NCBI GenBank assembly: GCA_963806045.1
Contig: CAWDWP010000020.1
Span: forward strand, 62,001-126,000
Length of the DNA stretch: 64,000 nt
Direction: 5' to 3'
Source of the DNA: DATCHW01 sp963806045
Lineage (GTDB): Bacteria > Bacteroidota > Ignavibacteria > Tepidaquicellales > Tepidaquicellaceae
Shown: positions 17,703-27,109 of the stretch, piece after piece
How positions within the stretch are numbered: position 1 is the stretch's first letter
Layout of the letters: every line of letters starts with the position of its first letter
Program-made: the position numbers and the translations under genes
Notes under the pieces: generated by a model
What the model was told of the DNA's origin: nothing
Seen by the model: only the letters and a program-made list of their open reading frames with translations
Database searches by the model: none

Positions 17703-18022
17703 AGTTTAATTAACCCCCCAACCCCCCTTTGTAAAAGGGGGGATAAAACGAAATCCTAATAATCCTAAAATCCAATTTATCCTGATTCAGACTTTTTCTT
17801 GTTCATCCTGTTAATCCTGTCCATTTTCTCTGTGCTTGCCCTCCTGGGAGTGGTAACTTCGAGTTCATTTGTGTCCCTCTGTGAAACCCCTTTGTTCTCC
17901 GTTTGACGCTTGCCCTCCGTTTCTTTGGAGGGTCTTACATTAGATGTTTATTATCCTGATTCTAGTGTCTTTTTCCGCATTTTTATTATAGCTATTTTAT
18001 GATGTTAAATTAATCAAACTTT
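17703..18022. repeat. gap with C-run/G-run palindrome and ATCCTAAAATCC tract
   Basis: At 17712-17742 lies a copy of the family AACCCCCC-A-ACCCCCC-TTTG-TAAAA-GGGGGG, able to form a C/G hairpin. At 17752-17824 lies an ATCCTAAAATCCAATTTATCCTG tract. The rest (17830-17940) resembles the degenerate CTTTG/CTCCGTT-rich repeats in other gaps. No gene is visible. Confidence 0.7.
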
Positions 18023-19378
18023 ATGTTAAAAAACTTTCTAATGATAATTTTATTATCATCCTTAGTCTTATCATCTTCCGGTCTGAAAAGCCAGCCGAAG
18101 GATAAAATTCTGCCTTACCCGATATTGCAGTATAAAATGCAAAATAGCTTAAACGTGGTTACTGTTCCTTTTGACAGCCCCGGAATTGCTGCATTTTTCA
18201 TTATCGTAAGAGCCGGTTCCCGCAATGAAGTGGAAAAGGGAGTAACCGGTTTTGCTCACTTTTTTGAGCATATGATGTTCAGGGGAACTGAAAAATATTC
18301 AAAGGATAAATACGAAGATGTTCTGAAATCAATCGGAGCATCTGCGAATGCAAACACTTCAGACGACAGGACAGTCTATCATATGGTGGGAAATGTAGAT
18401 AAACTTGAACAAATGTTCGAAATTGAATCAGACAGATTTCAAAATCTGAAATATTCAGAACATGATTTTAAAACTGAAGCAGGAGCTGTAAAAGGAGAGT
18501 ATACAAAGAATTACGCAAACCCGCAATCAAGACTTGATGAAAACATTTCAAACACTGCTTTTGCAGCACACACGTATAAACATACTACGATGGGATTTTT
18601 TGAAGACATAGTTGATATGCCGAATCAGTATCAATATTCCTTAAAATTTTTCGACAGATTTTACAGGCCTGAAAACTGCACTGTATTAGTTGTGGGTGAT
18701 ATTACACAAGACAAAGTTAATGCTTTAGCTGATAAATATTTTGGAAAATGGAAAAAAGGAACATATGAGGCAGAGATTCCTGCAGAACCGCCGCAGACAG
18801 AAATGAAATTCGTTCATCTTCAAAACGCCGATGTACCGCCTTATCTGGCACTGTGTTTTAAAGGACCGGGATTCAGTGATTCGGATATTGACCTGGTTGC
18901 TTTAAATTTAATAGAAGGGATAGTCTTTTCAAGCAAATCTGATTTGTATCAGAAGCTTGTTATAAACGAACGCAAACTCCGCCGTATTGGATTCTATTCC
19001 GGAATGAGCAGAGACCCGGGATTGATGGAAATATATGCTCAAATGAAAGATAAAAACGATATCCAATATGTTAAAGATGAAATAATGAAAGCTTTGAACG
19101 GAATAAAAACTAATCCCGTTGATAAAAAAATGCTTTCCGAGGTTGTTTCAAACAGGAAATATGGGTTTATAATGAGGACAGACAATCCGAGTGCAATAGC
19201 AAACACTCTTTCATCTTTTATTTCCTTATCCGGAAATCCTGAGTCTATAAACAATTATTACTCATTATTTGATAAAGTGACCCCTGAAGATATTATCAGG
19301 GTTGCAAATAAATATTTTAAAGAGACATCCCTTACTATAGGTACAATAACAGCAGATGAAACCTGCGTAATTAAATAA
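18023..19378 (+). CDS. M16-family zinc metalloprotease, catalytic subunit
   Basis: The product has 451 residues with a signal peptide (about 1-23). The inverted zinc motif HxxEH is intact at His79-His83 (HFFEH), and the downstream Glu ligand region FKTEAGAVKGEYTK follows. A second M16 lobe contains VLVVGDITQDKVNALADKYFG and the LRRIGFY/RTDNPSAIANTL segments. Such periplasmic pitrilysin-like proteases work as pairs with an inactive partner, which is the next gene. First of four co-directional genes (gaps 26, 3 and 9 bp) ending with two metal transporters. Confidence 0.93.
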   Translation: MLKNFLMIILLSSLVLSSSGLKSQPKDKILPYPILQYKMQNSLNVVTVPFDSPGIAAFFIIVRAGSRNEVEKGVTGFAHFFEHMMFRGTEKYSKDKYEDVLKSIGASANANTSDDRTVYHMVGNVDKLEQMFEIESDRFQNLKYSEHDFKTEAGAVKGEYTKNYANPQSRLDENISNTAFAAHTYKHTTMGFFEDIVDMPNQYQYSLKFFDRFYRPENCTVLVVGDITQDKVNALADKYFGKWKKGTYEAEIPAEPPQTEMKFVHLQNADVPPYLALCFKGPGFSDSDIDLVALNLIEGIVFSSKSDLYQKLVINERKLRRIGFYSGMSRDPGLMEIYAQMKDKNDIQYVKDEIMKALNGIKTNPVDKKMLSEVVSNRKYGFIMRTDNPSAIANTLSSFISLSGNPESINNYYSLFDKVTPEDIIRVANKYFKETSLTIGTITADETCVIK

Positions 19379-19404
19379 ACTGAAAATTATTTATTAATAA
19401 ATAT

Positions 19405-20955
19405 ATGAAAATTTTAAAAGTTTTAATTTCAATTTTAATTCTAGTCGTGATAAATTCTAATTTATTTTCCCAGCAAGTTGTTGAGTTGAATATTCCTAAA
19501 TCTGAAAAAGTAGTAATAAAACTAATGTTCAGAAACGGTTCAATTTGTGATCCTGAGGGAAAAGAGGGCTTAACAAATCTGACCGCAAGTTTAATCACAA
19601 GCGGGGGGACAAAAGAATTAACTTATAAAGAAATTCAGGAAAAACTATTTCCTATGTCTGCAGGTTACAATGTTAATGTAGACAAAGAAGTAACGATATT
19701 CACTTTTCAGGTCCCGAAATTTTTTCTTAATGATTTTTATCCTGTTTTAAAAGGTCTGCTTATTACTCCGGCATTCGATGAAAAGGATTTTGAAAGAGTG
19801 AAATCCAATATTCAGGTTTTTGTTGACCAGGGAATCCGGGCATCTTCAGATGAAGAGTACAGCAAGAAAGCACTGGAATATTACTTGTTTGGAGGAACCC
19901 GCTATCAGAATATGATTCAGGGGAAAACTTCAAGTGTTCAGTCTATCACACTCGACGATGTAAAAAATCATTATAAAAACTATTTTACAAAGAGTTTATT
20001 GATGATTGGGATAGCAGGAAATTACACGGAAGAATTTTTGACTACACTTAAAAGCGATATGAATTCTCTTCCCGATGCACCGGTTGCAGTATCTCAAAAA
20101 GTTACTCCGAAATTTCCCGATGGAATCGATGTAAAAATTATTTCCAAAGATGAAGCATTTGGCTCTGCAATATTTATGGGCTTCCCTATGGATATTACCA
20201 GGTCAAATGATGAGTTTGCAGCATTGATGGTTGCTAATTCATATCTTGGAGAGCACAGGAAATCATACGGAGTTCTTTACAACAAATTAAGAGAAACCCG
20301 TTCGATGAATTACGGAGACTATTCTTATATTGAGTGGTATGACGAAGGCGGAGGTAATATGCTTCCTCCCCCCGGCACACCAAGGTCTTCAAATTATTTT
20401 TCTATGTGGATAAGGCCTGTTCAGATTGCCAAGCAGTTAAAAAAACAATATTCCGAATTATCCGATATAAAGATAGGACATGCTCATTATGCACTCAGAC
20501 TTGCCATCAGAGAAGTTGATAAACTTGTGAAAGATGGTATGAGTAAAGAAGATTTTGAAGAAACGAGAGAATTTTTGAGCAGCTATATTAAACTGTACAC
20601 TCAGACTCCTGCATCACAACTGGGTTATCTGATGGATTCAAAATTTTATAACCGGAACGATTATATTGCCGAAATGGGCAAATTGCTTGCTAATCTGACT
20701 CTTGATGATGTGAATAATGCTATAAAAAAATACTGGCAGGTGAACAATATGATGGTAACAATTGTTACGGATGCGAGTGAAGCATCAGAACTTGCAAACA
20801 GCATAAAAAATAATCTGGATTCTCCTATGAGCTATTCAAACTTAGTAAAAGCAGGATTACCAAAAGAAGTATTGCAGGAAGATGATGAAGTTGCAACATA
20901 TAAATTAAATATTAAGAATGTTGAGATAATAAACTCGAAAGAAACATTTAAGTAA
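19405..20955 (+). CDS. M16-family protease-like partner lacking the zinc motif
   Basis: The product has 516 residues with a signal peptide (about 1-22). The fold follows the M16 pattern: VVIKLMFRNGSICDPEGKEGLTNLTASL occupies the place of the active-site region but has LTNLTASL instead of HxxEH. Substrate-binding tail features (YNKLRETRSMNYGDYSYIEWY, the R/Y pair of M16 C-domains) are retained. This is the usual architecture of a non-catalytic subunit that closes the chamber with the catalytic partner 26 bp upstream. The C-terminal 30 residues are unusually charged. Confidence 0.9.
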   Translation: MKILKVLISILILVVINSNLFSQQVVELNIPKSEKVVIKLMFRNGSICDPEGKEGLTNLTASLITSGGTKELTYKEIQEKLFPMSAGYNVNVDKEVTIFTFQVPKFFLNDFYPVLKGLLITPAFDEKDFERVKSNIQVFVDQGIRASSDEEYSKKALEYYLFGGTRYQNMIQGKTSSVQSITLDDVKNHYKNYFTKSLLMIGIAGNYTEEFLTTLKSDMNSLPDAPVAVSQKVTPKFPDGIDVKIISKDEAFGSAIFMGFPMDITRSNDEFAALMVANSYLGEHRKSYGVLYNKLRETRSMNYGDYSYIEWYDEGGGNMLPPPGTPRSSNYFSMWIRPVQIAKQLKKQYSELSDIKIGHAHYALRLAIREVDKLVKDGMSKEDFEETREFLSSYIKLYTQTPASQLGYLMDSKFYNRNDYIAEMGKLLANLTLDDVNNAIKKYWQVNNMMVTIVTDASEASELANSIKNNLDSPMSYSNLVKAGLPKEVLQEDDEVATYKLNIKNVEIINSKETFK

Positions 20956-20958
20956 TAA

Positions 20959-21603
20959 ATGATATCAATAATTATAGGCGGATTATTATTAAGCATCACA
21001 CATGCATTAATACCGAATCATTGGTTTCCGATTGCCGCCGTAAGTCTTTCAGAAAAATGGTCAAGGGCTGAATCGTTAAAGATTACAGCCCTTATCGGTT
21101 TTCTGCATACTCTCAGCACGATTGTTATCGGAATATTAATCGGATTTATAGGATACAGGCTCGGTGATTCTATGGAAATAATTGCAAGTATTTATGCTCC
21201 GACTATACTGATAGGACTGGGATTAATATATCTGTTCCGGAACTTCAAGAAATCCCACGACCATTCTCATCACCATATTGATACTGAAAATATTAGGGAA
21301 GCTTCAAAGAAATCCAAAAAGGCTATAATCACCGCTCTCGGAACGATGATGTTTTTCTCGCCGTGTATTGAAATCGAAGCGTATTATTTCAGTGTTGGTA
21401 ATCAGGGTTGGGCTGGAATAATAACTCTTTCTATTATATATTTAATTGTAACTGTAATTGTAATGACTTTAATGGTAGATTTAGGCAGAAAAAGCCTTGA
21501 ATTTTTGAGTCACAGATTGCATTTTCTCGAGCATTACGAGAAAGCAATTACAGGCGGGATATTGATTATTCTCGGAATTATTTCGTTATTTATTAAATTC
21601 TGA
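20959..21603 (+). CDS. membrane protein with His-rich loop, NicO/RcnA/UreH-like
   Basis: This 214-residue protein has about six TM segments. TM1 contains HALIPNHWFPI, the kind of His-bearing motif found in NicO/RcnA-type nickel-cobalt transporters, and the central cytosolic or periplasmic loop reads KSHDHSHHHIDTENI, a metal-binding His cluster. A conserved FFSPCIEIEAYYF follows. It starts 3 bp after the M16 partner and is followed 9 bp later by a CDF exporter, so a divalent-metal role is likely. The family assignment is by motif only. Confidence 0.65.
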   Translation: MISIIIGGLLLSITHALIPNHWFPIAAVSLSEKWSRAESLKITALIGFLHTLSTIVIGILIGFIGYRLGDSMEIIASIYAPTILIGLGLIYLFRNFKKSHDHSHHHIDTENIREASKKSKKAIITALGTMMFFSPCIEIEAYYFSVGNQGWAGIITLSIIYLIVTVIVMTLMVDLGRKSLEFLSHRLHFLEHYEKAITGGILIILGIISLFIKF

Positions 21604-21612
21604 TATTGAAAA

Positions 21613-22506
21613 ATGAATCACGAACATCACATACATAGTCAAACAGCAAATAACATCAAGAATATTAAGCTTGCTCTGTTAATAAATTTTGCTTTTACGA
21701 TTATTGAATTGATTGGTGGTTTTCTGGCAAACAGTGTCGCCATTATTTCCAATGCAGTTCACGATTTAGGGGATACTGTTGCATTATCATTTTCATATTT
21801 CAGTGAAAGATTTGCCTCTCATAAAACAAGCGATGAAAATTATACGTATGGATTAAACCGCCTCCCGTTGCTAAGTGCATTTATCAATTCAGTTATACTG
21901 CTTGTCGGTTCAATATTTATTCTGTATAATACTATTCCCCGATTGTTCACACATGAATCACCGAAAGCAAATTTGATGATAATAATTGCTATTGCCGGAG
22001 TGCTCGCAAATGGTCTGGCTCTGTATAAACTTAAAGCAAATGAAGGATTGAATTCCAAAGTTATGGGACTTCATTTACTTGAAGATGTCCTTGGCTGGGT
22101 TTCTGTCCTCATCGGTGGAATTGTAATTAAGTATTTCAATCTTCACATTATTGATCCGATTTTATCCATCGCAATAACTCTCTACATCTTATTTAATGTA
22201 TTTAAAAATCTACGCTCTGCATTTCAGCTATTTATGCAGAAGTCTCCGGCTACAATAGATTCCAACGAGATTCTGTTTAAGATTAAAGAAGATCAAAATA
22301 TAATTTCTATTGAGGATTTTCACATCTGGTCGCTGGAAGGCACCCAGCATGTCCTGTCCGCACATATAAAAGTAAAAGACTCAATATTGCCTGCTGATAT
22401 GATTGCTTTAAAATCCCGTATCCGTGATGAGATTAAAAAGTACGGAGATATTCATTCAACTATTGAATTCGAATACGAATCTGAAAATTGTGATGACCAC
22501 TGCTGA
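21613..22506 (+). CDS. cation diffusion facilitator (Zn/Co/Cd efflux)
   Basis: The 297-residue CDF protein has six TM segments and a cytosolic C-terminal domain. Transport-site residues sit in TM2 (NAVHDLGDTVAL) and TM5 (LHLLEDVLGW). A His-rich start (MNHEHHIHSQ) and the final CDDHC add metal ligands. The C-terminal domain carries ISIEDFHIWSLEGTQHVLSAHI, diagnostic for the ZitB/CzcD branch. It exports Zn2+ or similar ions by proton antiport. Last of the M16-M16-NicO-CDF run. Confidence 0.93.
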   Translation: MNHEHHIHSQTANNIKNIKLALLINFAFTIIELIGGFLANSVAIISNAVHDLGDTVALSFSYFSERFASHKTSDENYTYGLNRLPLLSAFINSVILLVGSIFILYNTIPRLFTHESPKANLMIIIAIAGVLANGLALYKLKANEGLNSKVMGLHLLEDVLGWVSVLIGGIVIKYFNLHIIDPILSIAITLYILFNVFKNLRSAFQLFMQKSPATIDSNEILFKIKEDQNIISIEDFHIWSLEGTQHVLSAHIKVKDSILPADMIALKSRIRDEIKKYGDIHSTIEFEYESENCDDHC

Positions 22507-22517
22507 TTAATCTGAAA

Positions 22518-24121
22518 CTACAATTCTATCGTCACAAAATAATAACTGTCATCCCTGTTACCGATGAAAGTCACTTTATCATCATCATATTTAAGATTTA
22601 AAACAGATTTATAATCCTTCGATATTTTCTTTTGGTTTTTATAGAATGCATTCGTTTGGGGTTCATCGGTAAATGTCAGATAGTAAACATTCTTATCATA
22701 CATATGCAAATTCTGGATTATTCCGAATGGGTCGCTTGACCATTTATCTGTAAAAACTTTATAATGGATAGTCTCAGCATTATTTCCAGCTTCATCCGAA
22801 GCTATAAATGCATAAGAACCTGATTTGTCAAATACTATATTGTCGTAATTCATTTCATATTCATAAGAATAATCATAGTAAGGACCCAGAACTTTATCTC
22901 CAAACACATAGTAATTTTCCTCCAGCCGTGAACTATCGGGCAGGGTTTTATAATTCTGACCTATGTAACATAGTTTCTTATCGGGGGAAAGAGTCACATA
23001 ATATATATTGGAATATTTATTTCCTACGGCTCTTTATTATCCACAATAAGTGTGCTAATATCTTTTTCTGAACCTGAATAAATTAATTTGTCATCAGGAT
23101 TGAACATTAAATTATAAATATTATCATACTTTTTACTTTCTTTTCCCTGATAAACAACCAAACTTTTCGAATCATTTTCCGTTGATTCCATTGCGACAAA
23201 TGCTATTTTACCGGAAGGAGATACCACGAAATCATAGATACCGCCCTGATAATTTGTTTTTGTTTTTTCGTTTCCATAAACAATTATTCCTGGGTTTTGT
23301 GTATTGTCAGCATCATCTGATGCAAGATAAACAGGAACATTATTTCCGTCGAATTTCACGGGTCCCCGGACATATTTAAATTTCGGATATTCTTTACTAC
23401 CCTGTATTAACTGTGAGTACGGACCGCTATCATCTGTCCCTATATAACAAACTTTGCCTTTTAAATCCAGCGTAACGGTATAGTTGTCAATAGATGTGAA
23501 TTTTCTTTGCTCTTCATCTCCTATCACCATAAATTCTTTACCGCCTGCACCTGCTATATAATACAAATCCCCTGACCCGTTAAATCCAAATGTGAAGACA
23601 GGTTCACCAACCGATTCTTTATCATAGGCACATAAATTTATATACTCGTAACTTTTACCCATTTCAAGTTTTTCTTTTCTGAAATTATATTTCCCAACAA
23701 AACTTTTTTCATTTTCAGTTGCATAGAAATAAACATAATCATCATCAACAGAAATATTTCCATTGATAAAACCATATGCTGCAATTTCTTTTCCGTTTTT
23801 TAATAAATAATACTTTGAATCCGACTGACCATTATTTGTTTGTGCTACAACATAATAATTTCCATATTTATCATATTCCAGGTTGTAAAACTCAAAATAC
23901 GAATATTCAGCAGATTTGCCTTTGTTACTTTCAAGGAAATTTTTATCTGTACCTGCATCATAAGTTGACCTGACATATGTGCCATTTTCAGAATCGTATG
24001 AAAAGTCATAATAACTTTCAGTAGTATCAGCCGGAAAACTTGCAATTTTCTTTTCTGTAATCTTTTGAGAATAGGAATTAACGGCAAAGAAAATAAAAAT
24101 CACAACAATTAATTTTTTCAT
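22518..24121 (-). CDS. secreted beta-propeller-like protein (frameshifted), unknown function
   Basis: Two frames form one protein: 24121 down to about 23030 (signal peptide about 1-18, then STLIVDNKEP) and a continuation from about 23030 to 22518 (GNKYSNIYYVTLSPDKKLCYIG). A single-base indel near 23028 explains the split. Joined length is about 530 residues. It consists of repeated four-stranded blades with Asp-Lys turns (SPSGKIAFVAM, NPDDKLIYSG, DKSGSYAFIAS), like PD40/WD40-type periplasmic propellers. No enzyme motif. Convergent with the CDF gene. Confidence 0.7.
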
Positions 24122-24216
24122 AAATCGACGTATATTTTAATTTTAAAAATCTTATGTGAGAATTACTAAATTAAATAGAATTAAGTGTTAATTTGTTCCT
24201 GTGAAGCAAAAAAAAA

Positions 24217-24639
24217 TCACTTTCCCGTAATAGTGATGACAATTCTCCGTCTTCCGGCATTATTTCTGTGTTCGCAAAGATAAATCCCCTGCCAGGTACC
24301 CAGATTAAATTCCCCGTCAGTAACCGGTATTGAAACATTATTACCTAAGATTGATGCCTTAATATGTGAGGTCATGTCATCTGGTCCTTCAAATGTATGT
24401 TCAAAATAGTCAGCACTTTCGGGAACTGCAACGTTAAAATATGATTCCATATCTTTTCTTACACTTGGATCTGCATTTTCGTTAATTGAAAGAGAAGCAG
24501 AAGTATGTTTGATAAATAAATGAGCTAATCCTTGTTTGATATTCTTAATTTCAGGAATCTGACTCAATATTTCCTCTGTGATAATATGGAACCCTCTAGA
24601 TTTTTTAGATAATACGATTTCTTTCTGGAAAATGTTCAT
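24217..24639 (-). CDS. yjbQ: YjbQ/UPF0047 family protein
   Basis: The 140-residue protein shows the UPF0047 signature: HLFIKHTSASLSINENADPSV (about 41-61), the central FEGPDDMTSHIKASILG and the terminal CEHRNNAGRRRIVITI. The conserved His residues form a putative metal site. E. coli YjbQ shows secondary thiamine-phosphate synthase activity, but the physiological role is not settled. Cytosolic and monocistronic. Confidence 0.93.
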   Translation of the reverse strand: MNIFQKEIVLSKKSRGFHIITEEILSQIPEIKNIKQGLAHLFIKHTSASLSINENADPSVRKDMESYFNVAVPESADYFEHTFEGPDDMTSHIKASILGNNVSIPVTDGEFNLGTWQGIYLCEHRNNAGRRRIVITITGK

Positions 24640-24659
24640 AGTATATAATAATAATTACA

Positions 24660-24735
24660 ATAATTCTTCTTTGCGTACTCTGCGGTATTTCTTGGCGTCC
24701 TTCGCGCCTGCCCACCTCAGGTGTGGGTTAAAGTT
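24660..24735. repeat. CGCAAAG-class repeat with palindromic CCCACCTCAGGTGTGGG
   Basis: The segment ttctttgcgtactctgcggtatttcttggcgtccttcgcgcc is the reverse-strand version of the CGCAAAGG tract seen at 2379-2412 and 54445-54495. It is followed by cccacctcaggtgtggg (24711-24727). The last bases overlap the tlpA-like stop region. It has no coding function and recurs at 3' ends of genes in this window. Confidence 0.6.
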
Positions 24736-26020
24736 CTTCTTTCTCAGTTAATTTATCGAACATCTGAACTATATCGTTCTTTTGCTTGTCATAATGCATC
24801 CCTGTACCAGGACCGGAAAAGCCGGTAAAAACTTTCACCACTTTGTGATTTCTATCCAGATATATCGTCGTGGGATAACCTTTAAATTCTTTCATAAATG
24901 GTAATGCCTGCATCAATGGTTTATTCCCTACTTCTCCCGCATATAGAAATTCATATTTAGCATTCAATTGATTCGAAAATCTTTGAATCCTTTGTTTAGC
25001 TTCTTCATAGTCTTTTGATTCAAAGCAAAGTCCGATAATTTCGAGTCCCTTCGGCTGATATATAGGATAAAGCTCTGAAAAGAGTCTTGTTTCATCCATA
25101 CAATTAGGACACCAGGAACCCATTAATTGTATCACTACTGCTTTATCTTTGAACTTATCATCACTCAGGCTTACTTTATTATTTTTTAAATCCGGAAATG
25201 AAAAATCAATTTTTTCAGTTCCATCTTTTATCGCAGACTGCTTATCGGGGTCGGGTAATTCAGCTTTTTCATTTTTAACGGCAATCCATTTTTCCTTCCA
25301 GGTCGGACCTCCGACTAATATTCCATTTTGTAATTTTCCATCCGGACTTATATTTGCAGTGAATAACAGACTGTGCGCTCCATCCAGACAGGAGAGCATT
25401 ACGTCATTTCCGGAGACCGCACCCTCAAGAAACCTGTAATCCCCTGAGGCTGTAAGGAATGTTCCTGTAAGATTATTTCCCTTCTGATAAAATTCGCCAA
25501 CAGCTTTATATTCTTCCGAGTCACCGGGCTGGAATGTTGCTTCCCACCTTCCTGTAATATCAAGTGCCGGAGTTTTATTCGCACCGTAAAATCTTTCAGT
25601 CTTTCCAAATGCCGCATAGAAGGGAATTCCATATTTGCTTTTACTTCCGAAATGCATATATACACCCGAAATCGAATCTGAACTGACTATCTTTGCCCGA
25701 ATTTCATCTTTGAAAACCGGCATTTTGATTATAACAGAATCACCTGCAAAAGAAATTTCATCTGTTGATATTTTTTCCCCTGCATTGGTTATTATAATTT
25801 TTAATTTACCATCTGTTGATTTTGCATAAGTGAAATTGAAAGGAAGTTCAACCGACGGATTATCTTTATCAATAAGCATTACTCCGCGCCAGGTTCCTTG
25901 TTTTATATCTGACTGCTTTGTCTTACTGCAGGAAACAAAAGATGAAACAAGAACAGACAATAGAAATGAAGAAAGGATAAGCGCAATTAATGCGATAAAT
26001 ATTACTTTAAAAGATTTCAT
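24728..26020 (-). CDS. TlpA-like thiol-disulfide oxidoreductase lipoprotein
   Basis: The product has 430 residues: lipoprotein signal ending SSFVSC (Cys31); an N-terminal beta-rich domain of about 200 residues (TWRGVMLIDKDNPSVELPFNF...) of unknown role; then a thioredoxin fold (about 275-425) with active site GSWCPNCMDETR and cis-Pro region FPTTIYLD-like GYPTTIYLD. It probably reduces or isomerises disulfides of periplasmic or outer-membrane clients. Single gene between YjbQ and PAP2 on the same strand. Confidence 0.9.
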   Translation of the reverse strand: MKSFKVIFIALIALILSSFLLSVLVSSFVSCSKTKQSDIKQGTWRGVMLIDKDNPSVELPFNFTYAKSTDGKLKIIITNAGEKISTDEISFAGDSVIIKMPVFKDEIRAKIVSSDSISGVYMHFGSKSKYGIPFYAAFGKTERFYGANKTPALDITGRWEATFQPGDSEEYKAVGEFYQKGNNLTGTFLTASGDYRFLEGAVSGNDVMLSCLDGAHSLLFTANISPDGKLQNGILVGGPTWKEKWIAVKNEKAELPDPDKQSAIKDGTEKIDFSFPDLKNNKVSLSDDKFKDKAVVIQLMGSWCPNCMDETRLFSELYPIYQPKGLEIIGLCFESKDYEEAKQRIQRFSNQLNAKYEFLYAGEVGNKPLMQALPFMKEFKGYPTTIYLDRNHKVVKVFTGFSGPGTGMHYDKQKNDIVQMFDKLTEKEEL

Positions 26021-26084
26021 AATTCGATTTTTTATATATAGTTAGGTGAATTTACAGGAAATAATAATATAACACTATATATTT

Positions 26085-26858
26085 TTATATATTAAACCGG
26101 AAACCATATTTCATACCACCGGTTATTAAATCCGGATATATCATCAGGTTTAAATTGTTGCTTTTCCAATATTTGTTTTTAATTAGTTTATTAAATAGTA
26201 AATAAGATATTCTGTTTGAAAAAATTCCAATCCCCGCTCCCACAAGAACATCTGAAGCCCAGTGCTTATTGTTCAGGATTCTCATAAATCCAACTGCTGC
26301 TGCGGTTGTATATCCTGCAATGCTTATCCAGACACTCTTAGAACCATATTCAAAATGCAGCATATCTGCCGCTAAAAATACAAAGGATGTATGAGCAGAA
26401 GGAAAAGATTCGTTATCAGAGCTATCGGGTCTTGAACGTTTGGTAATCAATTTTAATCCTTCCACAGTTCCGAACATAATCGCGTTTGAAGCAATATAAA
26501 TCAGAGTCATATCCTTCAAATTATTTGTACCCTTAACACATTGAAACTGGAGACTGTAAGCTAAAACGGTCGGAGCAAATGTTAAATACTCATCTGCCTT
26601 TGTTTGAAAATTTTTGAAATGTTTCTGCCGCCAGTCATAAACGTTTATATTATTCGGTGCAACGTTATTATTACTAAAACAGGTAAGCCCGAAACCAACA
26701 AGCGCAGTTGGAAGAAGAAACTGCACTAATTCATTCTTTTTGCTGACCGGTTTGACTTTTGATGTGTCCTGCGGAAGTACTGCAGTATTAATAGTGAAGA
26801 AAAAAATAGGAATAAATATAAATGCTCTAAGTTTTAAAAAGATATCATTCATGTTCAT
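26085..26858 (-). CDS. PAP2-family membrane phosphatase
   Basis: The 257-residue membrane protein has the three phosphatase motifs: KRSRPDSSDN (KxxxxxxRP-type), SFPSAHTSF (PSGH motif, here PSAH) and RILNNKHWASDVLVGAGIG (SRxxxxxHxxxD). Members remove phosphate from lipid phosphates such as undecaprenyl-diphosphate or phosphatidic acid at the periplasmic face. Signal-like N-terminus (about 10-28). The C-terminal YPDLITGGMKYGFRFNI resembles a barrel-type end and is unusual for the family. Confidence 0.88.
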   Translation of the reverse strand: MNMNDIFLKLRAFIFIPIFFFTINTAVLPQDTSKVKPVSKKNELVQFLLPTALVGFGLTCFSNNNVAPNNINVYDWRQKHFKNFQTKADEYLTFAPTVLAYSLQFQCVKGTNNLKDMTLIYIASNAIMFGTVEGLKLITKRSRPDSSDNESFPSAHTSFVFLAADMLHFEYGSKSVWISIAGYTTAAAVGFMRILNNKHWASDVLVGAGIGIFSNRISYLLFNKLIKNKYWKSNNLNLMIYPDLITGGMKYGFRFNI

Positions 26859-26989
26859 TTTAAAATTGAAATAATATACTTATTCGAAATATTTATTGTA
26901 AGTAAAAATAGAATTTACTTTGACCGTCAGGTTGAATATGTTGAAAACCCTATTATGAGGGTGATTGAATGTGCCGGAATCCATAATTT

Positions 26990-27105
26990 ATTTCCCCCCT
27001 TTAACAAAGGCCGAAGGGCCTCCTTGGAGGTGGGGGTGTGGGGGTTTTGCTCTTTCCTTTTTACCTCTCGCTTCTTACGTTTGACGTTTGACGTCTCACA
27101 TTTGC
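26990..27105. repeat. C-run/G-run palindrome plus TTTGACGT tract
   Basis: At 26994-27046 a long copy of the C-run family reads cccccctttaacaaagg, a cctccttggagg centre, then gtgggggtgtggggg. It is the reverse complement, with a longer centre, of the copy inside the gene at 55225-55276. It is followed at 27075-27105 by the acgtttgacgtttgacgtctcacatttg tract, which is also next to the copy at 55.3 kb. The rest of 26859-27109 is gene-free. Confidence 0.75.
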
Positions 27106-27109
27106 CATT

